From the NCBI GenBank assembly GCA_030950825.1, contig JAUZQT010000064.1, positions 1 to 6,711 on the forward strand: a DNA stretch of 6,711 bases, written 5' to 3'. The stretch is from Mariprofundaceae bacterium. GTDB taxonomy: Bacteria > Pseudomonadota > Zetaproteobacteria > Mariprofundales > Mariprofundaceae. The position numbers were made by a program, and so were the translations under genes. The notes under the pieces were generated by a model, which saw nothing but the letters and a program-made list of their open reading frames with translations, was not told the DNA's origin and made no database searches. Below are positions 1 to 5,833 of the stretch, in pieces; position 1 is the stretch's first letter; every line of letters begins with the position of its first letter.

Positions 1-137
1 ATAGCGCCAGCACGGTTCTGTGAGGGGCTTGAATACAATGATTGCAAAGCAAGTATAGTGTGACACCAGCGGGGAACTGTCTGGAAAATAGAAAAACAAA
101 TACCTGCTTACACAATCAGAGGTTCGGTCTACTCGAC
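1..137 (+). mobile_element. Possible 3' end of a group II intron (partial)
   Basis: The first bases carry CACGGTTCTGTGAGGGG, which looks like the 3' strand of group II intron domain V followed by the domain V/VI junction (the usual form is a CGGTTC strand, then GAGGGG). At 129-137 the sequence CTACTCGAC resembles the 3' end of many bacterial group II introns, which finish in AC or AT after a bulged branch-point A. The 5' strand of domain V and any maturase gene would lie left of the window, so the helix cannot be completed. The interval between the two motifs, about 110 bases, is longer than a simple domain VI, and I could not fold a convincing branch-point helix there. No open frame of note is present. 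It may be a degraded or rearranged intron tail; a chance match is possible. Confidence 0.38.
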
Positions 138-154
138 AATCGTTGTGATGATTG

Positions 155-187
155 CACCCGCCTGCACAATTGACGCACAGGCAGGTG
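155..187. repeat. Inverted repeat downstream of recQ
   Basis: Arms CACCCGCCTG (155-164) and CAGGCAGGTG (178-187) pair over 10 positions with one mismatch around a 13-base loop. It lies 23 bases past the recQ stop codon, where a terminator is expected. Neither side has a T-run, so it is at best a weak or Rho-assisted terminator, or an RNA 3'-end stabilising hairpin. Confidence 0.4.
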
Positions 188-210
188 ACAAGTATTTGTG
201 AATAATGGGG

Positions 211-2373
211 TTAGCTTACGCCAATCCCTTCACGCCATGCTAGTACCAAACGAAACTCCTCATTGCTCAAATCGACCGTTAAATCACTTTTAATTTCACT
301 CAAAGATGCGTATGGATCCGCATCATCCAATTCAGCCATAACCTGATCAAAATCAAGGATTATTTTCGATACATCCACTTGCATTGCAGCACGTACCAAT
401 GCAATAAAGTGATTAATGACTGTTTTCTCGGCGATGCCTTGCTGAGCAGCAATATCTTCAATACTGACACCTTTTTTATACAAATTCCAAGTATGGCTTT
501 GTCCATCTGTTGGTACTGGACCCTTGGCCAGAAGCTTGGGAAAACTATTGGTGTTACTCATTTTTCCACTAGCCCGCGCTGTTGCGTGGCTTTTCAATAC
601 TGCGATAATTGCTTCGCCGTATGAATCCAGTTTGTGCTGTCCCATGCCGCTCACTTTACGCAGTTGCCCAATATCAATTTCGCCAGAAAACTGACTGATT
701 TCTGTTAGACTGACATCACTCAAAATAACATGATTGGCAACATCTTCGGCATCTGCTAATTCCACGCGCAGTGCAAGTAATTTCTTAAACAATGCTTCAT
801 CTCTACCTTGAGAAAAGCGCTTTAGTTTGCGTTTAATGCCTGGCTGATAGCGTGCCAGAGTGGCATCTCCACCTTTTAATAGAAGCTCTGCCTTTTTTGT
901 AACCACCAAAGCAGCACGGCGAGAAACATCCTGTTGAAAATACCCTTGATGCACCAGCTGCCTTAAAATGGAAGTCCATTCATCACCATTAATATCCGCG
1001 CCATTGCCATGCGTTTTTAGTTTATGATGTTTGTTGGCAATAATGCGGGCATTTTGAGAGCCGCGTAATACATCAATAATATAACCAACACCAAAGTCAC
1101 CTTTGGTTTCTTTGACGCAACGAATAGCAAGCTGTGCCAACTCTGTGCCATCGTAGGTTTCTGGCGGATCAAGGCAGACATCACAGTTGCCACAATCATG
1201 ATCCACAGTTTCGCTGAAATAACCAAGTAATACACGCCTGCGGCAAGTAAGTGCCTCAGAAAGTGCCACCATGCTGTTCAATTTGTGTACTTCCACACGG
1301 CGTTGTTCAATATTTTCCACATTCTCAATCAGCCGGCGCACTAAGTTTACATCGCCAGAACCATACAGCATCAAGGCTTCTGATTCTTGCCCATCACGAC
1401 CAGCACGCCCAGTTTCTTGGTAATATGACTCAATGGATTTGGGTAGGTCATGGTGAATGACGAAACGTACGTTGGGTTTATCTACGCCCATACCAAAGGC
1501 AATGGTTGCTACAATTACCTTTACCCGATCACGTAAAAAATCATCTTGTACCTTCTCACGAGAGCGTCCTGGCATGCCTGCATGGTAAGCAGCTGCACGA
1601 ATACCGTGACGTTGAAGATTTACAGCCATGTCCTCCACACGTTTGCGTGATAAACAGTAAATAATACCGCAACAATCTTTCCAATCTTCTAAGAATTGTA
1701 GAACTTGCGTGAGAGGCTGACGCTTTTCGACAACCAAATAACGAATATTTGGGCGATCAAAGCTGGAAACAAATCGTTTCGCCTTTTGCAGGCTTAAGCG
1801 CTCTGCAATATCTTCACGGGTATGATCATCAGCTGTTGCGGTGAGTGCAATCATGGGAACGCCAGGGAAGATATCGCGCAATTCGCCTAGGCGCACATAT
1901 TCAGGACGGAAATCGTGCCCCCATTGTGATACGCAATGAGCCTCATCGACTGCGAACATTGCTATTTTCACTTTCTCCATGCGTTTTTGAAAAGTTTTAG
2001 TCAGTAGTCTTTCAGGTGCAACATACAACAAATCCAATCTGCCCGATTCAAAGCGATCTAATACATCCTTGGCTTCTGCTGCTTTTAGTGATGAGTTGTA
2101 ATATGCGGCTTGAACACCACAACGGGTTAGTGCATCAACCTGATCTTTCATTAATGAAATGAGTGGTGAAACAACAATGCCTGTGCCTTCGCGCATAATC
2201 GATGGTATTTGGTAACATAATGATTTACCACCACCTGTTGGCATTAATACAAATGCATCCTTTCCATCAAGCAAGGAGCAAATAATGTCTTCCTGCATCG
2301 CGCGGAATTCATCATAACCAAAGATGTTTTTTAATACTTTTCGAGCTTGTTCTTTTACTTTTTTAGTTGCCAT
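211..2373 (-). CDS. recQ: ATP-dependent DNA helicase RecQ
   Basis: This is a superfamily 2, 3'-to-5' DNA helicase acting in recombination, replication-fork repair and the RecF pathway. Seen in the 720-residue protein: motif 0 FGYDEFRAMQ (18-27); Walker A TGGGKS (46-51); Walker B box DEAH (143-146) followed by the RecQ-specific aromatic-rich loop CVSQWGHDFRPEY; motif III ALTATA (176-181); motif V ATIAFGMGVDK (289-299); motif VI QETGRAGRDG (319-328) with its arginine finger. The zinc site of the RQC domain is intact, with Cys377, 394, 397 and 400. A winged-helix RQC and an HRDC domain (about 525-600) follow. The tail (about 625-675) has a helix-turn-helix-like stretch, YKKGVSIEDIAAQQGIAEKT, seen in longer RecQ proteins, making it about 110 residues longer than the E. 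coli enzyme. The ATG at 2373 is the first usable start after an in-frame TAA about 48 bases upstream. The purine run AAAGAG touches the ATG with no spacer, so the ribosome binding site is poor and expression may be low. An AT-rich -10-like stretch lies around 2407-2418. Neighbours suggest a single-gene unit. Confidence 0.97.
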   Translation of the reverse strand: MATKKVKEQARKVLKNIFGYDEFRAMQEDIICSLLDGKDAFVLMPTGGGKSLCYQIPSIMREGTGIVVSPLISLMKDQVDALTRCGVQAAYYNSSLKAAEAKDVLDRFESGRLDLLYVAPERLLTKTFQKRMEKVKIAMFAVDEAHCVSQWGHDFRPEYVRLGELRDIFPGVPMIALTATADDHTREDIAERLSLQKAKRFVSSFDRPNIRYLVVEKRQPLTQVLQFLEDWKDCCGIIYCLSRKRVEDMAVNLQRHGIRAAAYHAGMPGRSREKVQDDFLRDRVKVIVATIAFGMGVDKPNVRFVIHHDLPKSIESYYQETGRAGRDGQESEALMLYGSGDVNLVRRLIENVENIEQRRVEVHKLNSMVALSEALTCRRRVLLGYFSETVDHDCGNCDVCLDPPETYDGTELAQLAIRCVKETKGDFGVGYIIDVLRGSQNARIIANKHHKLKTHGNGADINGDEWTSILRQLVHQGYFQQDVSRRAALVVTKKAELLLKGGDATLARYQPGIKRKLKRFSQGRDEALFKKLLALRVELADAEDVANHVILSDVSLTEISQFSGEIDIGQLRKVSGMGQHKLDSYGEAIIAVLKSHATARASGKMSNTNSFPKLLAKGPVPTDGQSHTWNLYKKGVSIEDIAAQQGIAEKTVINHFIALVRAAMQVDVSKIILDFDQVMAELDDADPYASLSEIKSDLTVDLSNEEFRLVLAWREGIGVS

Positions 2374-2421
2374 CTCTTTATGACAACATATTACAGCAAC
2401 GATAGCAATATATATTTAAAG

Positions 2422-2529
2422 GTAACTATTCAGCAGGCTCACAAGGTGCTCAATGTAGCTCTAAAAAAAACATCATCTCAAGTGCCTATCTGCGTGCGTG
2501 AACGCACGCCGACGGCAGTGTTTGTGTAA
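2422..2529 (+). pseudogene. Possible GlcG/HbpS (DUF336) gene remnant
   Basis: The plus-strand frame reads VTIQQAHKVLNVALKK, then TSSQVPICV and a short unrelated tail to a TAA at 2527-2529. The first ~25 residues resemble the N-terminus of the GlcG/HbpS heme-binding-like family as I recall it (an LTLEQA..IL..AL.KA..LGVP pattern leading into VVDAGG). The match stops where the 2492-2509 palindrome begins; the expected VVDAGG core and the rest of the ~135-residue domain are absent. There is no ATG or GTG at the expected start, since the first codon of the matching part is GTA at 2422. It therefore looks like a 5' scrap of a deleted gene. The match is short and judged from memory, so a chance reading frame is a real alternative. 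Confidence 0.3.
2483..2517. repeat. GC-rich palindrome with flanking paired bases
   Basis: GCGTGCGT (2492-2499) and ACGCACGC (2502-2509) are perfect inverted copies separated only by GA. Outside them TGCC (2483-2486) and GGCA (2514-2517) can also pair across small internal loops. The hairpin is strong, but no T-run follows directly on either strand; on the minus strand the nearest is the T8 complement of 2463-2470, over 20 bases on. It could block read-through from yccA towards recQ, bind a protein, or mark a deletion junction. Confidence 0.5.
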
Positions 2530-2558
2530 GGCTGGCTAGGTGCCAATGCATCTCCTAG

Positions 2559-2721
2559 GAGGCTATCCGAGAATAGAAAGACCTACTGCGAACCCCCCCC
2601 CATTTCGGCCATGATTTCCGTCTATTTTCGTTAAATAGACCCTGCTATTCGTCTCAAACATCCGAAAATCATGACTCCAAATGGAATTTCCTCGCTACGG
2701 TATCTATTCTCGGACAGCCTC
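2559..2721. mobile_element. MITE-like element with CTAG target duplication
   Basis: A 163-bp non-coding element has 19-bp terminal inverted repeats, GAGGCTATCCGAGAATAGA at 2559-2577 and its complement at 2703-2721, differing at one base. It is flanked on both sides by CTAG (2555-2558 and 2722-2725), as expected for a 4-bp target duplication; flanking bases extend the symmetry to CCTAGG on each side. Inside are two nested pairings: CATGATTT (2610-2617) with AAATCATG (2666-2673), and a perfect hairpin GTCTATTT/AAATAGAC (2620-2640) with a 5-base loop. A run of nine C is at 2593-2601. There is no transposase, so it would move only with help in trans. A 4-bp CTAG-type target recalls the IS5 group, but the parent IS is not identified. 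It ends 5 bases beyond the yccA stop codon, where its hairpins may end or stabilise that transcript. Confidence 0.75.
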
Positions 2722-2730
2722 CTAGGGGTT

Positions 2731-3399
2731 TTAATCATCCCCTCCAAGTACACCAAACAAGTATAGAAGATTCTGAAACAATAGGAATACGTCCAAATAC
2801 AATGTCAGCGCTGCTGAAATATATTCATTGCTTGGATAGTCGCGCAAGATACTTGCTGTGTCGTAAAGAATAAATGCAGAGAACAACAACACACTCATAC
2901 CACTGATTGCCAGCTGCAGTGTTCCAGATTCAAAGAAGAAGTAATTGGATAGTCCAAGTACAATCATGCCAATCAGCCCTGTCCATATGAACCCTTTAAG
3001 AAATGAAAAATCCTTGCGTGAAATAAAAACATAAGCGGTTAAAGCCACAAAAGATACTGCTGTCGTTAAAAATGCCTGAGTAACCAACATTTCAGATTTC
3101 GCAGCAACAATGCCAACAAGCGGTGAGATCGCCAAGCCAGTAATCGCCCCGAAACCCAATAATGCAGCGAAGTTAAGCCCAGAGATATGACGAACAGCTT
3201 GAACGCCAAAGATACCACCTACCATAATGCCCAGCATGATCCAAGGATGCTCTTGTGGAAAGCTAGCGCCCATCGAGAAGTAGGCACCAGCACTTCCCGC
3301 TGCAATACATAGGGCAAGCATGCCATAAGTTTTACCTAAAAAATCAATGCGCTCATCAGCCAAATTGGCAGACGAAGCCGTTATGTGTGCTGTGTTCAT
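2731..3399 (-). CDS. Bax inhibitor-1/YccA family membrane protein
   Basis: A 222-residue inner-membrane protein of the BI-1 (TMBIM) family, whose bacterial members include YccA and YbhL of E. coli and the calcium-leak protein YetJ of Bacillus. Seven hydrophobic segments are visible at about 26-45, 52-70, 77-99, 105-126, 134-155, 160-184 and 195-219, after a short polar N-terminus. The family signature FILYDTASIL is at 176-185, and Asp180 with Asp203 in the last helix (LYLDVFLLFQNLLYLFG) are probably the paired aspartates that form the pH/calcium sensor in YetJ. YccA itself protects against FtsH-dependent loss of SecY, but which role this copy has cannot be told from sequence. Start choice is firm: AAGGAG at 3414-3409 is 9 bases before the ATG. 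It sits alone, with a 222-base gap behind it and a MITE right after its stop. A TTGACG hexamer at 3507-3502 could be a -35, but a matching -10 is weak. Confidence 0.92.
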   Translation of the reverse strand: MNTAHITASSANLADERIDFLGKTYGMLALCIAAGSAGAYFSMGASFPQEHPWIMLGIMVGGIFGVQAVRHISGLNFAALLGFGAITGLAISPLVGIVAAKSEMLVTQAFLTTAVSFVALTAYVFISRKDFSFLKGFIWTGLIGMIVLGLSNYFFFESGTLQLAISGMSVLLFSAFILYDTASILRDYPSNEYISAALTLYLDVFLLFQNLLYLFGVLGGDD

Positions 3400-3459
3400 A
3401 AGCTTGAACTCCTTGATATTAAATATTCAACGTTGATTCCCAATTTGTAACAGGGTTAA

Positions 3460-3489
3460 CCATACAGTTTGAGGCTGTAATGTGTATGG
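3460..3489. repeat. Inverted repeat upstream of the BI-1 gene
   Basis: CCATACA (3460-3466) and TGTATGG (3483-3489) are perfect inverted copies 16 bases apart. Inside, ACAG and CTGT can form a small alternative hairpin. It lies 60-90 bases upstream of the BI-1 start codon, close to the TTGACG hexamer, so it could be an operator; no regulator is recognised. Confidence 0.35.
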
Positions 3490-3514
3490 AATAATCGATA
3501 ACGTCAACTCTTTC

Positions 3515-3560
3515 CTTAGGCATCGTTAAACCAATGACTTATTTATTTACGATGCCTTAG
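3515..3560. repeat. Long inverted repeat between ilvC and the BI-1 gene
   Basis: CTTAGGCATCGT (3515-3526) pairs with ACGATGCCTTAG (3549-3560) with one mismatch over 12 positions; the pairing continues loosely into TTAAA/TTTA across a 22-base AT-rich loop. It stands just past the ilvC terminator in the minus direction and just upstream of the BI-1 promoter zone. It could be a second terminator-like hairpin, an operator or a small repeat element; no T-run follows it. Confidence 0.45.
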
Positions 3561-3568
3561 AGCTGCGG

Positions 3569-3605
3569 AAAAGGCTCCTTACACATGACATGTGGAGAGC
3601 CTTTT
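3569..3605 (-). terminator. Intrinsic terminator of ilvC
   Basis: AAAAGGCTC (3569-3577) and GAGCCTTTT (3597-3605) form a perfect 9-bp stem, extended inside by CACATG-A-CATGTG. Read on the minus strand it starts 16 bases after the ilvC stop, with an A-run before and TTTT at the end of the stem. Its symmetry would also let it work on the plus strand. Confidence 0.8.
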
Positions 3606-3621
3606 GAGGTAAAAAGTCAGT

Positions 3622-4638
3622 TTAATTCTTCGATTTATCCACGATTTTATTGATCCAAGGCATCATCGCACGAAGCTTCTCACCTGTTTGCTCAATCGGA
3701 TGCTCAGCATTGTTGCGGCGTGCAGCGGTCATTGAAGCGTAGTTGGTTTGACCTTCAAGAATGAACTGCTTGGCATACTCACCCGATTGAATATTTGCCA
3801 AGGCTTCTTTCATCGCTCTACGTGATTCTTCATTGATGACTTTAGGGCCTGTCACATATTCGCCATATTCAGCATTGTTGGAGATGGAGTAGTTCATGTT
3901 GGCAATACCGCCCTCATACATCAAATCAACAATCAATTTCAACTCGTGTAAGCATTCAAAGTATGCCATTTCAGGTGCATAACCTGCTTCAGTTAATGTT
4001 TCAAAACCAGCTTTTACCAGCTCCACTGCGCCACCACAAAGTACCGCTTGCTCACCAAATAAATCAGTTTCTGTTTCATCTTTGAATGTGGTTTCGATAA
4101 TACCTGTGCGACCACCACCGATGGCAGATGCGTAAGACAAGCAAATAGCTTTGGCATCACCTGTTGCATCCTGATGAATGGCGATCAAATCAGGGATACC
4201 ACCACCTTTTACAAATTCAGTGCGAACAGTGTGGCCTGGTGCTTTGGGTGCAATCATTACCACGTTCAAATCAGTGCGCGCTGTTACTTGATTGTAGTGA
4301 ACAGCAAACCCGTGAGCGAATGCTAATGTTGCGCCTTGTTTGATGTTTGGCTCAATTTCTTCTTTATACAATATTGATTGAAATTCATCAGGGGTAAGGA
4401 TCATCACCACATCGGCACTGGCAACAGCATCAGCAACATTGCTCACTTTTAAGCCGTGGGCTTCTGCTTTTGCAACCGAAGAAGAGTTTTCGCGAAGACC
4501 AACAACAACGTCAACACCAGAATCGTTTAGGTTGGTTGCGTGTGCATGCCCTTGTGAACCATAACCAATGATAGCAACTTTTTTACTTTTGATGATGGAT
4601 AAATCCGCATCTTTATCATAATAGACGTTTAAAGCCAT
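3622..4638 (-). CDS. ilvC: Ketol-acid reductoisomerase (NADP+), class I
   Basis: Second common step of valine, leucine and isoleucine synthesis: Mg-dependent alkyl migration plus NADPH reduction of acetolactate or acetohydroxybutyrate, in the cytoplasm. The 338-residue length is that of the short class I enzyme. Seen: Rossmann loop GYGSQGHAHA (25-34); coenzyme loop GLRENSSS (47-54), with Arg49 and Ser52/53 suited to NADPH phosphate; the AHGFAVHY segment with His109; APKAPGHTVR (130-139); metal ligands Asp192 and Glu196 in DETETDLFGEQ, and Glu228 and Glu232 in ECLHELKLIVDLMYEGG. All expected catalytic residues are present. Start choice is firm: AAGGAG at 4652-4647 is 8 bases before the ATG. 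A -10-like TATTAT (4672-4667, minus strand) lies just upstream, without a convincing -35. ilvB and ilvN are not next to it; the gene stands alone and ends at a strong terminator. Confidence 0.98.
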   Translation of the reverse strand: MALNVYYDKDADLSIIKSKKVAIIGYGSQGHAHATNLNDSGVDVVVGLRENSSSVAKAEAHGLKVSNVADAVASADVVMILTPDEFQSILYKEEIEPNIKQGATLAFAHGFAVHYNQVTARTDLNVVMIAPKAPGHTVRTEFVKGGGIPDLIAIHQDATGDAKAICLSYASAIGGGRTGIIETTFKDETETDLFGEQAVLCGGAVELVKAGFETLTEAGYAPEMAYFECLHELKLIVDLMYEGGIANMNYSISNNAEYGEYVTGPKVINEESRRAMKEALANIQSGEYAKQFILEGQTNYASMTAARRNNAEHPIEQTGEKLRAMMPWINKIVDKSKN

Positions 4639-4752
4639 GATGATGTCTCCTTAAAAACTGTTAAATATAATACAAAAAGCAGGCGCAGGATAACGCTTGC
4701 ATAGTTTTTTGCACCTTATCTTATCAAAACAGGCAGGGCAATCACCCTGATA

Positions 4753-4800
4753 GGAGAAAAGCTATGGTTGGACACGAGTAAGTATAACGCTATAGTTAAC
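4753..4800 (+). other. Five-codon ORF resembling a broken yebC start
   Basis: A GGAG (4753-4756), a 7-base spacer and ATG at 4764 open a frame that gives only MVGHE before TAA at 4779-4781. Leaving out one G near 4776 would make it read MVGHSKYNAI, close to the MAGHSKWANI start of the YebC/TACO1 family. It may be a scrap of a yebC-like 5' end left by an old rearrangement, or a chance mini-ORF. A small hairpin, CAGGG/CCCTG, precedes it at 4734-4749. Otherwise the ilvC-lipoprotein gap (4639-4835) holds only AT-rich promoter-like sequence. Confidence 0.2.
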
Positions 4801-4835
4801 AACCTTGTTTTGTTTCAAAAAAATTCATAAATCAT

Positions 4836-4865
4836 TTGTGGCATGGCTATTTTTGTTTTTAAAAT
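4836..4865 (+). promoter_or_regulatory. Candidate sigma-70 promoter of the lipoprotein gene
   Basis: TTGTGG (4836-4841) and TAAAAT (4860-4865) are separated by 18 bases. Transcription would begin around 4872. The purine run AGGGAG at 4871-4876 would then be at the very 5' end, which favours the ATG at 4903 (AGAGG at 4892-4896, 6-base spacer) over the in-frame ATG at 4888. Confidence 0.4.
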
Positions 4866-4942
4866 ATCCAAGGGAGCTAATAATCGTATGCAGAGGCTAA
4901 TTATGGCGAAGAAAAACTATTTTCTTAGGGTTGGGTTTGTTA

Positions 4943-4969
4943 AATCTAGAATCTCCACAGAACTAGATT
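4943..4969. repeat. Inverted repeat next to the AACC tract
   Basis: AATCTAG (4943-4949) and CTAGATT (4963-4969) are perfect inverted copies around a 13-base loop, ending one base before the AACC tract. In addition AGGGTTGGGTT (4927-4937) can pair with the end of the tract (AACCAACCCT, 4987-4996) with one bulged G, enclosing the first hairpin. Such folding could favour strand slippage or affect translation. Confidence 0.4.
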
Positions 4970-4970
4970 C

Positions 4971-4994
4971 AACCAACCAACCAACCAACCAACC
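4971..4994 (+). repeat. (AACC)6 tetranucleotide tract
   Basis: Six perfect AACC units, preceded by C and followed by C. The unit length is not a multiple of three, so gain or loss of a unit shifts the frame between the upstream ATG (4903) and the downstream lipoprotein frame. Translated, it gives a repeating PTNQ, the same repeat type (CCAA, QPTN) known from the phase-variable hemoglobin-binding protein genes of Haemophilus influenzae. Six copies is short for a fast switch. Confidence 0.85.
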
Positions 4995-5761
4995 CTTCTG
5001 GGTTTAATGAACGATGCAAGCGTAAACTTGCTTCCTATCTAAAAAGCACTTCTGCATATCTTACATTTTTTGCCATAGTTGCTGGTATTTCTCTAAGCAG
5101 CTGCGGTGGATCATCTTCACCCACGCCCATACAAGCTCCCGTTTCCTATCACTTTTCCATTCCTGCGAAAAATGGAAATCCAGGTGTTGTCACCAGTTAT
5201 GCGGTGGCAAACGACTTGTACGGTAGCCCAACCATTCTTCCCTATCTGAACAACACAACAGGATTGCAGGATATTATTTCAGTCACGCGATCACCTGGAA
5301 ATCAGAGTTTAATTTATTGGCAGAATGATGGGCTTGGCGGTTATGTTTCGAGCATTCTTGCAAGCAATGTTTTTAATCAAGCATGGAGCATCATGGGTGC
5401 AAATATTAATAACGATAATATTCTCGATGTTATTGTTCAGGATAGTACGGCGATTCACTTTATTAAAATGAACGCCAATCACACAGCGCCGATTATAAGC
5501 ACATGGAATGTTGGGATTATTACAACTGGCTTTACAGCTCCCAACTTTGCTTTGCCTGTCGATGTAAACAACGACGGTTCTATTGATCTTGTTTCTGTGG
5601 AACAAAAGCATGTACCTGCTTCTGTTACTGTTGTTCCTACAGCGAGCGGAATAAGCGGCTATACGGTTCGTATTCGATTATATTTGAATGATGGTGTAGG
5701 TAACTTTATGGCGCAGCCCTTGATTACCTGTTCTGAACGAAACGGCACGCCCACCATACAA

Positions 5762-5791
5762 TATAGTAATTCAAGCACAAAAACGGCATTT
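5762..5791 (+). repeat. IS630 left terminal inverted repeat
   Basis: Begins TATAGTAATTCAAG and ends CGGCATTT. Compared with the complement of the right end it agrees at 22 of 30 positions, including the first seven and the final GGCATTT. Confidence 0.75.
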
Positions 5792-5833
5792 CATATAGGG
5801 TTGCCCGAAATTAATTTTCAGCGAGGTGATATG

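Larger units (their letters stand above)
4903..5761 (+). pseudogene. FG-GAP/VCBS lipoprotein, phase-off and IS-interrupted
   Basis: From the ATG at 4903 (or in-frame 4888) the frame reads MAKKNYFLRVGFVKSR, then STNQPTNQP encoded by the AACC tract, and stops at TAA 5005-5007. A second frame, open from a TAG at 4964, has a basic stretch (CKRKLASYLK), a hydrophobic core LTFFAIVAGIS and the lipobox LSSC followed by GGSSS: a lipoprotein signal sequence. It has no ATG, GTG or TTG before GTG 5204, which is already past the signal. FG-GAP/VCBS-like repeats follow, with calcium-loop motifs NINNDNILDVIV and DVNNDGSIDLV and a further LNDGVGNF segment. Such repeats build beta-propeller domains of secreted or surface proteins. 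Five or eight AACC units would fuse the two frames; with five the lipid-bearing Cys would be residue 66, an unusually long signal region. The coding part ends at 5761, where an IS630 element enters; its 3' part must lie beyond the window. No specific function can be named. Confidence 0.72.

Noticed and set aside
379..1460. Open frames of 69-81 residues at 379-624 (+), 1017-1235 (-) and 1251-1460 (+)
   Set aside because: All lie inside recQ in other frames, show no family motifs and have no independent evidence of translation.
2593..2601. C9 homopolymer as a phase-variation tract
   Set aside because: It is inside the non-coding MITE, with no reading frame across it and no clear promoter spacing to alter.
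4971..4994. CRISPR-like or other array
   Set aside because: The units are only 4 bases with no spacers. No direct repeats with spacers were seen anywhere in the window.
5309..5611. 100-residue minus-strand frame
   Set aside because: It is antisense to the FG-GAP repeats; its Asn/Ile-rich composition is what the complement of that coding sequence gives.
5794..5798. IS630 left end at the TATAG of 5794
   Set aside because: Its match to the right end fades after five bases (about 13 of 21), while the 5762 end matches 22 of 30 including the first seven.
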